Shown here in pieces: positions 37,301 to 49,407 of a DNA stretch of 64,000 nt. This DNA is from Sweltsa coloradensis. Taxonomy: Eukaryota; Arthropoda; Insecta; Plecoptera; Chloroperlidae. The stretch lies in NCBI GenBank assembly GCA_024449915.1, contig JAMZAV010000157.1, forward strand, positions 558,001-622,000, given 5' to 3'. Each line of letters starts with the position of its first letter. The stretch's first letter is position 1. Below the pieces are notes generated by a model. That model searched no databases and was not told the DNA's origin. It worked only from the letters and a program-made list of their open reading frames with translations. The position numbers and the translations under genes were made by a program.

Positions 37301-37679
37301 AGGGCTCCATCTCGCAAACACTTAAGTTTGCCATGAGGAATTTGCTTGTAATCGGAATCCACGAAATGCAAAGAACATTATAGGCCTAAGCATGGTATCA
37401 CATGTTTTCGTAAAACATTTCTAATCTATCTGGTTTTAACTTCCTACGTCTTATTTCTTAACGTAATATCCTTCGGAAAACGAGTGTAAAGACACCCCTC
37501 CTATTTTAGCTCTTGACGAACGTCGTGAAACAACACAAAATTGAACCATTTCAATCCAGCAATCCAGTCTTTAGTGTGGTACAGTACGGCTGTCAGTTGA
37601 AATCGTCCCACAGTACGGCCATCTTTGATCACATGTTTGAGTCGTGACGTCAGGGGGCGGAGTTAGACTACTCGTCCAT

Positions 37680-38047
37680 TGCGCTCAAATTTCACAAGAA
37701 TATCTTAATTCATAAAATAAAGATTCTTTGCAAAAATCATAAAAATCGGATAAAGCATGTAGTTATAAGTCGAAGAAATCTTTTTAAAAATCGAAAAAAA
37801 ATCGTAAAATTGCGATTTTCATGAGAAAAATTTTTCCGATTGCGCTCAAAAACGTGGCAGTTCTAAGTTCAGAGATTTCGAAGGCCTCCATAAAATTTCA
37901 TCGCAATCGGAGTATCGGTTTAGCCGGAATCGTGTGGACAAACAGACAAAAATACAAAAAAAAGAAAAAAAAAAAAAAAAAACATTCCGGATTTTTTTCT
38001 CCAGTGTAGTAGAATGGAATCTTCGCTTCGCTCGCTGCGCTCATCCA
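37680..38047 (-). mobile_element. GAGCG-type family A element, 3'-truncated
   Basis: The right boundary is the complement of TGGATGAGCGCAGCGAGCG (38047). The body matches 38567-39096 and the complement of 55261-55874, including TCCGATTGCGCTCAAAAACG. The 3' hairpin and CTAG end are missing at 37680. It lies just downstream of the mucin-like gene. Confidence 0.65.
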
Positions 38048-38120
38048 ATCAAATGTTAGGTGCTCTTGTTTTTAATATTGAAAGCGTCCTTCTTTGAAAT
38101 AAATGTTGAAAAATTATATC

Positions 38121-38126
38121 TTTATT
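38121..38126 (-). terminator. Poly(A) signal of the mucin-like gene
   Basis: AATAAA on the minus strand (TTTATT at 38121-38126), about 147 bp downstream of the stop codon at 38273-38275. It is the first good signal after the stop, in T-rich context. Confidence 0.5.
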
Positions 38127-38272
38127 GGATAATTTTGTTTTCTATACATTTTATAGATACGGTTAACACATATTTTTTAATAAATATTTATGCAGAGTAA
38201 ATCATCATATTTGTGAAGTCAGGTAAGTAGTATTCCTGTATTTCTTCCTTCAGTTCATATCCCCACTGGAAG

Positions 38273-41200
38273 CTAATGGGCAAAGACCCTGGACACCTTG
38301 GACTGTCTGTAACTCACGAAGTCGTCTTCCCCGCCCTTCTGCTTAACCTAACAAAAAACAAAACACATTATTAGAAGAAGTCGATTAGTTTCGTACTTAG
38401 AATAAACATTAACATTAGATCCGTGGTTCGATTCCCGGTAGGGGCGGACTTTTTAATTTCTGAATTGTAGTAAATAAAAACAATTACACCCACTGGAGTG
38501 TTTCCCGATTAACCAAATCGAGAAATTTGCAAAAGACAATATTTGTACACATCTATTTTTTAATAACTAGGAAAACGCTTAAGTCCCGCCGCGTTGTTGG
38601 ATGAGCGTAATTGGTGCATTGAGCTGCCATGTGTTATGCGAATTTTCTGTTGTTCTGTGGAAAGATCATTACTAAGTTAAATTTTTTTTCAAATTAAATT
38701 AAATTAAATTAAATTAAATATTAACTTTAATTTTTTAATTGAGCTCAAATTTCACAAGAATATCTTAATTCATAAAATAAAGGTTCTGTGCAAAAATCTT
38801 AAAAATCGGATAAAGCATGTAGGTGTTATAAGTCAAAGAATTTTTTTATTTTATTTATTTATTTTTTAAATCGTAAAATTGTGATTTTCATGAGAAATTA
38901 TTTTCCGATTGCGCTCAAAAACGTGGCAGTTCTAAGTTCAGAGATTTCGAAGGCCTCCATAAAATTTCATCTCAATCGGAGTATCGGTTAAGCCGGAATC
39001 GTGCGGACAAACAGACAAAAATAAAAAAAAAAAAAAAAATCCGGATTTTTTTCTCCAGTGTAGTAGAATGGAATCTTCGCTTCGCTCGCTCATCCAATAA
39101 CAAGAAAAACATTCAATTTTCACAATTTTCGTTTAACCATATTTTAAACAAACAGAAAGCATTTTTTAATGTTCTTATGGCAAAGATAGGTATTTGCATT
39201 GTATCCATTGCCGGACTTGACTATCACGTAAGACGTCAGACGGTTTTGTTCGAAAAAGGTGTGCATTATTTGGGATTATTTTTTAAAAATCATCTCCCAG
39301 AATATATATGTAATGTTTTTGACACAAAAACATTTCGTTTTGAAGTAAAATCTTTGTTAATAAGTGAATGTATATGATCTGATCGCCAGGAATTTTTTAA
39401 TCTGCATTTTACCTAGCTGTTGTGCCAGCAATGATCTATGGATTTATATTTTTTATTAGTTCTTTAAATTTTATTCATCATGTAGTTGTTATACCTAGTT
39501 CTTTTAATACTGACTTTGTAAAATATCACTTTGCATAAAATTGTTTGTAAATGTATGTGACCTATTTACAATATATTATAAACTATAACCTATGAACTAT
39601 GATTGTCCAATCCCAAAAATTGCACTTTTTTTAGAGTGATACTGAATCGTCCACCAATTCGACTGAGAGAGGAGGTCGGAGTTCTCCGAATATATACACA
39701 TATAAGTAAGTACATGTCCGTGACGGTTTAACTCTTTGTTTGTTGATGAAAGTAGTATTCGTCTAGCAGACATATTATTTTGATTTTTGAAATGGTGATT
39801 CAAGTGTCGGAGGAATTATGATACTACGTCATACGTTATTGTCCTAAAAAATAGTTTTTCAAATGTTATAATATTAATAATTCAATTTATATGAAGTGAT
39901 AATCTCGTTTTAGAAACTATCGGACACTTAAATTCGCCAACGACCGATAAGAAGAAAGATTTAGGGCCATGATGTAATGAATTAATGTTACCTTTGTTAT
40001 GAATTGAATGAATATCAAACCATCAACCAATGTCCATGTTATATTTGTTTGTTAATATTTTTGGCGGTTTAAATAGTGGAAATCTTTCGTCAATACCTCA
40101 CTTTAAAAAAAAAAATGTGAAATTTTCTAAATTGTTATATATTGAGGAACTGCACATCTCGAAAATCCTTCAGATCTACAATGCAACTCAAAATCAGAAG
40201 TTAAAAGTTATTATATATTAAATATTCTTGCGTTCATATTTATATTTATATCTGTACCTGAATATAATAACGTATATTTTGATAATTTTATACATTACTG
40301 TCATGTACATATTTTGGAAGCGTAATTTTGGTGACTAAAATAGCCTTAAAACCCTTCTTTCCATCATACAACCGGATCATTTAACGAATGGACAACCCGG
40401 TTTAATCGAAAATACAATAAATACAATGTAAATACAATGCCTGAACTCACCTCGGGTGCATCGCGATAATTATCCCCGTTGTCGAAATGGGGTCTTGGTC
40501 CATGATGAAAGTTACGACGTGTAGTTCGTCTTATAGGCCTAGGAGTGGTACCGACAGTTGTTGAACTTGCCTCAGTTGTACTTGAAGTTGTTGAACCTGC
40601 CTCAGTTGTACTTGAAGTTGTTGAACTTGCCTCAGTTGTACTGGTCGTTGTTGAACTGGTCTCGGTTGAACTAACGGTAGTTGAAGTTGCCTGTGTTGTG
40701 CTTGTTCTAGTTGGACGACGATATCTAGTTGTTGTTGGACGATAATATTTCGACTCTGTAGAAGTGCTTATCGATGGAAGACCTTTTGATAAACTCCTCT
40801 TTTTTACACTCCAAACTCCATCATACACTAGCCTTGGATTGTCCTGAGTTGAAGTGTTTTTGGTTGAAGTGCCAAGAGTCGAGGAGTCTTCTGTTGAGTT
40901 CTCATTGGTTGGAATCCATATTTTAGTACTCGTATCCATTGTACTATCAGGAGTTGAAGTGTTTAGAGTTGAGTTTTCTTCCGTTGGAGACGATTGTGTC
41001 GAATTTGAAGTAAGTGTAGTATTCCGGTCTTCAATATCGGGTATAGAAATGTCTGGCGTAGAAACGGTTGGTGTAGAACTATCCAGAGATGAACTATTTT
41101 GTGTTGAACTATCCAGAGAGGAACTATTTTGTGTTGAACTATCCAGAGATGTACTATTTTGTTTTGAACTAGCCAGAGATGAACTATCCAGAGATGAACT

Positions 41201-41374
41201 ATTTTGTGTTGAACTATCCGGAGATGAACTACTTTGTTTGTATCTATCCTGAGGTGAAGTATTTACTAGTGTGCCGTACCGCCATGAACCGTCTTCTGGC
41301 AACACTAGCTGGGCAGATGTCAACACAGCGAGCCACACAACCAGCGCGCAAACCAAGTTGGACCTAGGATGCAT
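38273..41374 (-). CDS. Secreted mucin-like Ser/Thr-rich protein (spliced gene model)
   Basis: I join two coding exons: 41374-40451 and 38347-38273 (332 residues). The large exon is preceded by an acceptor (TGTGTGTTACAG, ending at 41377) two bases before the ATG. It ends at a strong donor GAG/GTGAGT at 40451/40450. The acceptor TTTTTTGTTAG precedes 38347, and the phase-0 join continues as VKQKGGEDDFVSYRQSKVSR, then VFAH and a TAG stop. Residues 1-21 (MHPRSNLVCALVVWLAVLTS...) form a classic signal peptide. Next come imperfect repeats of SSLDSSTQN with many N-glycosylation sequons, a KKR basic site, then TTEASSTTSS-type repeats and a basic HHGPRPHF tail. There is no membrane segment. The role is likely an extracellular, heavily O-glycosylated coat or matrix protein; the family is not recognised. 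The opposite-strand frames here are mirror images of the repeats. Confidence 0.7.
38567..39096 (-). mobile_element. GAGCG-type family A element inside intron 2 of the mucin-like gene
   Basis: Minus-strand start TGGATGAGCGAGCGAAGCG at 39096. The 3' end at 38567 reads CTCATCCAACAACGCGGCGG, then GACTTAAGCGTTTTCCTAG. The host base on both sides is T. The 530-bp interior carries an A-run (39021-39037) and no gene. Confidence 0.75.
39097..40363. other. Remaining intron 2 sequence
   Basis: Lies between the intronic mobile element and the large exon. Short frames on either strand (for example 39177-39377 plus and 39597-39803 minus) have no recognisable homology and no good splice context. I treat them as non-coding. 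Confidence 0.4.
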
Positions 41375-41427
41375 CCCTGTAACACACAATCGCAGAAAAT
41401 TATTATAGAATAGAAACTAGCCATCAT

Positions 41428-42540
41428 TAGACGAGTGAGCGGAGCGAAACGAAGTCTATATAAGGCTATTCGATCGGGCCTTGGCCGTGAGCATTGTCTG
41501 TATGTATGTTAAATGTTTGTATGTTAATTGTTTGTCTGTCCGATCCCATACGGCCGAACGGACAAAATGATTGAGCTGAAATTTTAAACAGACATCCGTG
41601 ACCAGGTAACTGAGAATTGCTAACAAAATGAGCACAATCCATTTCGATTTAAACCTACAAGAAATAATAAACTGAGAAATGGGCCTACTATGAGTAGGAA
41701 TTAGTTTAGACGTTAAGCAATATCCAATCCAACTACAATGGTTTTGATTTAGAAAAAAAAATTTTGTTTGTTATGTACCTGGCTGTGAAATGCCGTACCC
41801 ATGCAAGGTCTATCGAATGTTGCACGTCAAGGTACCCCAAAATTCCGCTCGTAGATTGAGTAAACCTTGCAATATTTTCACGTATTTCGTACTGGCTATG
41901 TTTTCCTTAGTATTGTCACAGACATTTCAAAACATGTTTAAATAATTTTTAAAATACAATCCAGAAATTACAAAATCTTTCCTGACCAGGAGATTGAACC
42001 CACGTCTCCCACATTTCGGCTATAAGGGCGCCTTAGCCAACTAGACTAGGGAAACGCCAAAGTCGTTGTTAGACGAGTGAGCGAGTCATGTGTTGAGTAC
42101 CCGGGAACATTTGCATAATTAAGTTTGATAATCATATTCGTATAAATAATAGGGTTTTTAAGTTTAGTTGGTATAAGGGCGCGTCAACTGTAAAGCCATA
42201 ATGCGCCACTGTAGCCTAAGATAGGCTAGATAGGCCTAAGGTAGGGTAAAAAAGTAATGTTACCGGGAACTCAACACATGGCTCGCTCACTCGTCTAACA
42301 ACGACTTTGGCGTTTCCCTATTCTAGTTGGCTAAGGCGCCCTTATAGCCGGAATGTGGGAGACCTTGGTTCAATCCCCTGGTTGGGAAAGATTTTGTAAT
42401 TTCTGGATTGTATTTTAAAAATTATTAAACATATTTGAAATGCATATAACGCAGTGTAGTCCATCATTTGTGACAATACTAAGGAAAACATAGCCAGTAC
42501 GAAATACCACAAGACATAATATTTTTTTGTTTAGCTAACA
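41428..42540. mobile_element. GAGCG-type family C element with inverted tRNA-derived SINE arms
   Basis: The start TAGACGAGTGAGCGGAGCG (41428, preceded by T) matches inversely CTCACTCGTCTAA at about 42286-42298, followed by CAACGACTTTGGCGTTTCCC. The block 41870-42510 is a near-palindrome centred near 42190. Each arm carries the terminal CTAGGGAAACGCC unit and, outside it, a tRNA-like segment with A-box TAGTTGGCTAAGGCG and B-box GGTTCAATC (minus at 41990-42043, plus at 42324-42380). It fills most of intron 1 of the mucin-like gene. Confidence 0.65.
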
Positions 42541-42681
42541 TGGTTAAATTCGAGAAAAATATAATTTCTTGGCCATAAATTTGAGCGCGGAGACGAGTAA
42601 AAGTGCTCAGTTTTCTAGTTTTTAATAATCTTATCGTAATTTGTTATTTAAAAGGTTGGTAACGGGGTAAGTTCTACTTAC

Positions 42682-42759
42682 TATGTGTTGAGGTAGTTGT
42701 CTTGAAGATACGACGTAACTCCTGAAACTGATGTTTCCTATCTCACCCACTCTCTTATA
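42682..42759 (-). promoter_or_regulatory. TATA box, initiator and non-coding exon 1 of the mucin-like gene
   Basis: On the minus strand TATAAGAG (42759-42752) lies 30 bp upstream of an initiator-like TCAGTTT whose A is at 42729. The predicted 48-nt leader ends with CACATA/GTAAGTAG, a consensus donor at 42681. Splicing to the acceptor at 41377 puts GG before the ATG at 41374. Spacing and splice signals agree, but no transcript evidence is available. Confidence 0.5.
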
Positions 42760-44365
42760 CGCCAGTCGGTAACTCGAGGCAGCTACGCAATAAGGTCGAA
42801 CTGAAGGTTTTTCTACCCTAATTACTCATCGAGAACAATGCGAGAGTTGGTCTCAATGATATACCTTGTGCACAGAGCAGAAGAAACGACCTCCATTGTA
42901 GCGTGACTAACCAGGGCAACGCATTGAACTTATTTAAATTAAGTAATTATTTAAATATTGCAAACCGTTAATTAAAGATTTCGCTAGCTTTTTTATTGAT
43001 TCGCTTTTTGTACGAACTATCCCATTCATCATTTTCAAAAGCCATCCGAAAAATTCTAAGCCAAGCCAAGCATTTCCATGCTTTGCAAGATATTCCATTT
43101 AAATTTTTTTCGTAATAGTTTTTTAAGATTTGAACAAAAGAATTCGCGTTCTGTGTTTTCTTCCGTGGTTTGCTTTTCCTGATGTTGGTCATAATGGTTT
43201 GAGTGTAATTGTCTAAAAATCGTTTTTTTTCGTATTTTTTATTGATCTTTGTTGATTCATTTCACTTCATATATTATTTTAATTTACAATAATTAGAATG
43301 TGTTATCAGACATTGTTGTTGTAATATTATAGTTTCAAACTTTGCATAATGATACTTCATTATTTTGTGTGCATTTTTTGTTCGAAATTTTATTAAGTTG
43401 TCCTCCTTTGTAAATTGCTGTTTATAACTTTACAGGGGACGTACAACAATTAAAAAGAAGCAATAAGATAAAGAAAATTGAAATAAATTAAATAAGCACT
43501 AATATGTCTCGGGAATGATCACCTTAATTCGCATACCTAAGTTAGACTAACATTTAATTGTATTGGATAATTATTTATATATTTATTAAATTAACCAATC
43601 AACAGAGCAAGCTCCACAGTGTCATGTAGGCAATGGATTATAAATTAAATACAAGATAACTAAATGCATTGTTTAATTTAAAATATTGTTTAATGTATTT
43701 ATTATTTATTTGCCCACTTTTAGGCTTAGTAGGAAGGTTGGCAGAAAAGGGCAGTATTCCCCAAGCACAAGGTGTCTGCCAGCCTCTACACAACAAACTG
43801 TGATAATAAACAAGCACACACATAGAAGAGACAAATTAACAAAATATTAACAATTCATAATATCAAAAATTTAGATTTTGAATTTAGGTAGATTAAATTG
43901 AGCAATCATAATGTTGAAGAGATAATAGCTTTCTTGAAAGCGGACATCACAAGATCTTGTATTTTATCGGATAGGGAGTATCGTCAATAGAACCCACTAA
44001 TGTAGGCACGGTTCGAGCAAATGGTGGCGTGATGGTCTGGAGACGTCTTGAATCCGAAATACAAACATTATAAATATTATACAGAAATAAAAAATAAAAC
44101 AATAGGTCTGCTAGTAAATACTTGCCAAAAACGGAATGTAAAACTAATGTCTCGTTTGATTCTTTGAAAATGACGAGTTTGTATAGTTCACCCGACCGGC
44201 AATTGGGAGCAGGGATTCGATACCCCGCTGATATGGATTTTTTAAATTTCTCGATTAATTTACATCAAAAGTTAGTATAGATTTCGTGTTGGTCTAGATG
44301 AAACGTAAAAATGCACCAGATCAAGAAGGTGGGAGTCAAAATAATGTGCAGCAGCTTATATACAA
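42760..44365. other. Intergenic; upstream of the mucin-like gene
   Basis: No exon recognised. A short LINE-A-like fragment in plus orientation (TTGTCCTCCTTTGTAAATTG near 43398) is present. A tRNA B-box-like sequence lies near 44211-44225. Confidence 0.4.
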
Positions 44366-45037
44366 CTAGGCCGCTTCGCGAATGCTTTTTTTAGTCGCGT
44401 TGATGGATGAGCTTTTTTATGTTTTTAGTATGCGTGGGATCTCTTTACTTCTTCAAGTTCAATTACAAAATATTTTTTGTTAAATTAGGATAATTTTTAT
44501 AAAGTAGTAAAGTAGTATTAATTGCTATGGTAATACCAATTGATAAAATGTAAAATATCTGGAGGCCCGAATACTTGCTTTGTGTACGCAAGGTAATTGT
44601 TGTCAAGTTTCTATGGTTACTTGTTAATTATTATTCACATAAACAAACTTTTATTAAAACTTTTATTTCTATAGATTCTGGTACTACCATTACCATCACC
44701 ATTACCATTACCTTAGTGTCCATGTAAAATATGAACGTTGTAGCCCCACCCGTTTGGTCAGAATCGGCACAAATGTCACGAAAATATCGCATTAAAAATC
44801 GAAAAAACCCGTTCGACCCCCTCCGTTCGAAGTACGATATTCATGAGAAATATTTCTCCGATTGTACCCAAAACCGTAGCAGGTCTAAGTTCAGAAATTT
44901 CAAATGTCCCCTCCAATTTTCATCAAGATCGCATATGCCGTTTTCCCGTTAGAGCGCGAACAAAAGACAAAAAAAAACACCCGAGTTAACTTTTTTGAGG
45001 GGGTCAGTGAAATTGAAGTCTTTGCTTTGCTCATCCA
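44366..45037 (-). mobile_element. GAGCG-type family A variant element
   Basis: The minus-strand start TGGATGAGCAAAGCAAAG is at 45037. The 3' end at 44366 reads CTCATCCATCAACGCGACTA, then a TCGCG arm and GGCCTAG. The terminal hairpin here is CGCGA/TCGCG. T flanks both sides. The body shares CCCACCCGTTTGGTCAGAAT with the complements of 12397-12935 and 54195-54900. It is 672 bp without a gene. Confidence 0.7.
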
Positions 45038-45431
45038 AATATGATATTAGTTTCTTCGTGCCGATTTTCGAGTTACGCAAAATTTAAATGTTTGCATTGA
45101 GTTGGACAGTGACATCAGTGATAAACAACATTACTCTTTCAGCAGACGTGCTTAACTAAGTTATTATCCTATATTATTATGATTCACGGCCCAAATGGTT
45201 ATTATTGGGAGCTCGGTGGGTGGGCTTGTCCCCATACACTTAGTTACGTATAATGTATCACCAACACAGCAACACATGCCATTGGCGGTAGTCTCGAATG
45301 ATGTAATAGCAGCACACAATGGTGAATTTCTTCTTGGTTCGCAAGCATCTTGTTGTCGAGGTGTAATGATACGTTTTCATACTCATGCCGAGCGATGTCG
45401 ACACGGTGATTTTGTGGATCTCTTAGGTTAA
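45038..45431. other. Short stretch with an unassigned 78-codon frame
   Basis: 45195-45431 (plus) is open and begins with ATG, but lacks recognisable homology, splice signals or a codon pattern that would set it apart. It ends where a LINE-A 3' end begins. Most likely non-coding. Confidence 0.3.
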
Positions 45432-45700
45432 CGTATATTCTATTCTGTTTAATAAAAACTTATTATGAAAAAGGTAATAATTAAAACTATCTACATCCAT
45501 AGATGCAAACAAGTTGATAATAAATTGTTGGTCATTATTTTACAATAAATATATTACAACAATTTATTGAAAACATATCCAATTAGTATATTAAAAATGT
45601 GAAATGAATTAAATTAAAACGAATCTATTATAAATAAGGAAAAAGAAAAAAAGAAAATGGGAAAAGAAAAGAAAGAAAGCAAATAAATAAATATTAGAAT
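45432..45700 (-). mobile_element. LINE-A 3' end, diverged copy
   Basis: TAACGTATATTCTATTCTGT, then ATCCATAGATGCAAACAAG, parallels the better copies at 1281 and 55108. It continues into the family's A/G-rich UTR (45620-45690). Confidence 0.6.
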
Positions 45701-46508
45701 GTCATGATATTTTAAACGATCCCACTCAAATTAATAATTGTTTTGTTTCAAATCGGAAAAACTAAATCTGGTAGTAATCGAACTCATCTCCTTCCATCCG
45801 AGATCGTTTTGAGTGTAAGTGCCTTTCTCGCTATATCGGTAAATTGTAATAAAATATAAAAGCAAAACGCTGAATAGCCCACGTCCCTAGTATTGCCATT
45901 GAACTTGATCCCTAACCATTGAGAACAATAAAAATCTCTTAAAAACACCCTAGGCATTATCGATGTTTTTGCAAGTTGTTACAATTACCATAATAATATA
46001 TTTGGTTTCATCATCTGATCATGGCCTCACAATAGTAACTGGCGTTCTGATGACTGGGACAGATAATTATCCTTGGAATATTACAATGACTATTCAAAAT
46101 AAAACATTCAAGATCGAGTGGGTAATTGTTTTAATATTTGCATTGAATTGAACTTGACAACGAATACAATATGACTAAGCTGGGGAGAAGGTCTGAAGAG
46201 TGTAATGCCAAGGTATTTGGGTTCGAATCCCACTTTACGTATGGATTTGTGTCAATGTCATTTCTCCTTATCAATCTTTTACGCTCGTCTCAATCAGAAA
46301 AATAGCATTTATGCATTAATAAATATAATTATGAGATAATACTGATAAGTTTAAACAAACCTTGAAAAATAGTTACTAAAATGAAGCAATACCCCCAATA
46401 ATTTTTTTTCTTTCTTGGCATTTTGACGTTTCCCACATTGATAATAGGTGACTATTTTGGAATGAACACGAAATGAAGAAAAATATAATCATTAGAATGG
46501 TGAATACA
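45701..46508. other. Intergenic; no gene supported
   Basis: Contains a strong tRNA B-box-like motif GGGTTCGAATCCC (46220-46232) without a matching A-box or cloverleaf. It may be an old tRNA-derived SINE. Confidence 0.4.
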
Positions 46509-47141
46509 CTAGGAAAACGCTTAAGTCCCGCCGCGTTGATGGATGAGCGTAATTTTTTTAAACGAAAAAAGCGTAAAATTGCGATTTTTTTAATAGGTAA
46601 TTTTTCGATTACGCTCAAATTTCACACGAATATATTAATTCATAAAATTAAAGTTCTGTGAAAAAATCATTACAATCGGATAAAGCATGTAGGTTTTATT
46701 CGTCGAAGAAATGTTAAAAATTGAAAAAAATCGTAAAATTGCGATTATTATGAGAAATGATTTTTTGATTGCGCTCAAATTTCACACGAATATATAAATT
46801 CATTAAATTAAGGTTCTGTGAAAAAATCATTACAATCGGATAAAGCATGTTGATGTTATAAGTCGAAGAATTTTTTAAAAATCGAAAAAAATCGTAAAAT
46901 TGCGATTTTCATAAGAAATAATTTTTCGATCGATTTTTCCCCCCGTGCAGTTCTTCGTTCAGAGATTTCATAGCCCTCCATAAAATTTCATCGCAATTGG
47001 AGTATTGGTTTAGCCGAAATCGTGTTCACAGACACACAAAAATACAAAAAAAAAAAGAAAAAAAAAACATTCCGGATTTTTTTCTCCAGTGTAGTGAAAT
47101 GGAATCTTCGCTTCGCTCGCTACGCTCGCTACGCTCATCCA
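46509..47141 (-). mobile_element. GAGCG-type family A element with duplicated internal unit
   Basis: The minus-strand start TGGATGAGCGTAGCGAGCG is at 47141. The 3' CTAG end is at 46509 with the AACGC...GCGTT hairpin. T flanks both sides. The ~155-bp internal unit (TGCGCTCAAATTTCACACGA) occurs at about 46612 and 46770, linking this element to the satellite at 7764-9150. Confidence 0.75.
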
Positions 47142-47350
47142 AAAAGCAAATATACGGTTTGCTTGTCATTTTGAGAAGATTTTTGTGAACACATATTAGC
47201 ATGGCCAACAGATAAAATAGTTAGTGAATTGATAGCAAAATAATTATGTCAAAGTAGTAAATAATTTTACAAAAACATTCGTAGTTAATGATTAATTATT
47301 TTCGTATCGTTTTCCAAAGCATATCAAGACTTTCCAATAGAGTGAACGTT

Positions 47351-47740
47351 GTTGGATGGAGCATAGTAAGCGCAACAAAGTCATCAATTATTTCACTACG
47401 TACCTGTAAAAACAAAGATGGTGGGTTTATTTGTTATATTTGTTAATGTTACTGGCCGACCTCTCCCGTTATGCGATCACAATACACTAAATGTTTGAGA
47501 AGGTCCTTTACGAATTTAAACCATGTTTACTATTACACTTTGTTTGGAATCACAACCAAATGATACAAAGTACAACTAAATTGCTACAACTTGAATGATT
47601 GATGTTAAGTAATAAAGACAAAAGGAAACTGAAGCAATTTCATAAGCCTAGCAAATCAGGCTCAATCGACCAAAACACTCATCCAACAACGCGACTATAA
47701 ATAGTATTAGCGAAACATTCGCTTTATTCCTTAAAATTAT
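47351..47740 (+). mobile_element. Degenerate GAGCG-type element
   Basis: Start TGGATGGAGCATAGTAAGCG, preceded by T. The 3' part contains ACTCATCCAACAACGCGACT followed by TTAGCGAAACATTCGC. The terminus is not preserved. Confidence 0.45.
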
Positions 47741-48239
47741 TTTGCAACGGATTTTTCATTAAATGCAATTACTCATACAGAATGTTCAATGTTTAGACAA
47801 AGGCGATAAAAATGCAAAAATATTAAATTAATCATATAAAAATTAAGTAGCCTTCTGTAATCGTCTTCCACCATGAAGTTTGAGATTTGAATATTTTGAT
47901 ATAAGTAACATTTCTCGAGTCAGAACAGAGGACCGTGTCTATAGTAAATCGTTGGCAATATAATTATGTTGGTTGTTATAAACTTAATACTAGCCTGCAG
48001 CCATTATGTTGGAAGGGGTGCGCAAGAATTAGAGGGTGAAATGGATAATCATTTTCTGTGCACAACCTGTCAATGTCGTAACCATCGTCTCGGTCTACTG
48101 CACCCATTACCAGTAAAAATCTGTCGCGGATAGAGTAGTTATAATTAAAATTCAGAATTTATGTGAACGAAATTTGTATTTCCTCAAAAAATTATTTTTT
48201 ACGACATAATCTAGATCATACACTTAAATGAAAAATTAA

Positions 48240-48800
48240 AAAAATTAATCTTGTACAGTGTGATCTAATACAAGAGTTTTAAGCTTTGACATCCTAAAAT
48301 TTGCAAAAATTTGGTGAATATTTGGTGAATGTTTGGTGAATTTGCTAAAATTGGCGTTTTGGTGAATTTCTTTAATCGGCTTCAACCGGCTTAAATTTTG
48401 TTCCACAAAGATAATAGTGCATTATACCAATCTAAAATGGTCATTAGGAAAATTGTGTCTTAAAACTGTGCACAAATATACACTCACACATGCAAAAGTA
48501 TGCATTCCGAAATAACACTTCTTCTTGGTATAGACTACTTTGATCAAACCACTTTCACAAAATACAGAAATAAAACATACGATTTACAGAAATGGTAGTC
48601 GAGTATTTCAATGATGGGCAATATTTTTTTGACCAAAATCCTCCAAGGTCACGGTGCATAAAGATCGCCCCCATGTTATTTCTTATGGGAGACTTTTGCC
48701 GATTTGACCTTACTGAAAAATTGCCAAGTTTGCCATTTTTTTTAAATTAGGGGGGACACATTCATTCTGCTCACTTCTGATTGTGACCAAAAATTGTTGT
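48240..48800 (-). repeat. Dispersed repeat with the empty site of the hAT element
   Basis: The complement matches 24890-24937 plus 26273-26560, with AAATAACATGGGGGCGATCT continuous across the position where the other copy carries the transposon. A GGTGAAT(A/G)TTT triplication lies at about 48312-48342. Confidence 0.6.
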
Positions 48801-49407
48801 TCTCGCCCACGGCCTGCTGTGTGTGGCGAGCGCTCACAGTACTTCAATTTACAGTCCTACGATCTGTGTTATGCATAGGCCTACAGCTAAAATTTGAAGT
48901 AAACCTAGGAAAATATTTTTTTTTAGACTTGATTTATTGTACTGTTAATTAAATCTACTGATACTTAAAAATGTAAATTACAATTTTAATACAAGCGGTT
49001 ATTTTTTTGCTTGGTTCAATCGGTTGGTAACATAAATTTATAACGATAGACACTGTAAAATCCACTAACCCAAATGACATAAGATATTCGCCTTATGGAA
49101 GAAATCGTACAAAATAACCATAACGTGAAGACTTGGTACTGTATAAACTTTGGGGATGCAGTTTGTGGGTTCTATGTTTTTTGTTGGTGGCACCGCCTTC
49201 TAGAAGTATGTAAAGGTACTGGTTGGTGGCAACAAGCGATCAAGCAGGCCGTGCTTGTTATGCGCTTGAGAATTAGAAGGCGGTTTTTGCTGTCAATAAA
49301 CAAAAGACGATTCTTAGCAGACATGTTTACGTTGTAAAAAGGCGAAAGTATTTGCGAGGGCGTCTATTACAGTTTTTGGTGGTAGTGAGATGCTGGTGGC
49401 CCACAAC

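Noticed and set aside
38410..38450. tRNA 3' half-like sequence (GTGGTTCGATTCCCGG)
   Set aside because: A good B-box and T-arm but no 5' half; it lies upstream of the terminal exon, inside intron 2 of the mucin-like gene.
40364..40450. C-terminal extension of the large exon reading frame
   Set aside because: It follows a consensus donor (GAG/GTGAGT), and the terminal exon at 38347 fits the phase, so this is intron read-through.
40545..41367. Plus-strand frames over the mucin-like exon
   Set aside because: Val/Glu-rich mirror images of the minus-strand Ser/Thr repeats.
46208..46245. tRNA B-box GGGTTCGAATCCC
   Set aside because: No credible A-box at the right distance and no acceptor stem; possibly an old SINE.
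49095..49337. 80-codon plus-strand frame upstream of PABP-like copy 1
   Set aside because: The flank of copy 2 is homologous here but does not keep the frame, so it is more likely 5' flank or UTR.
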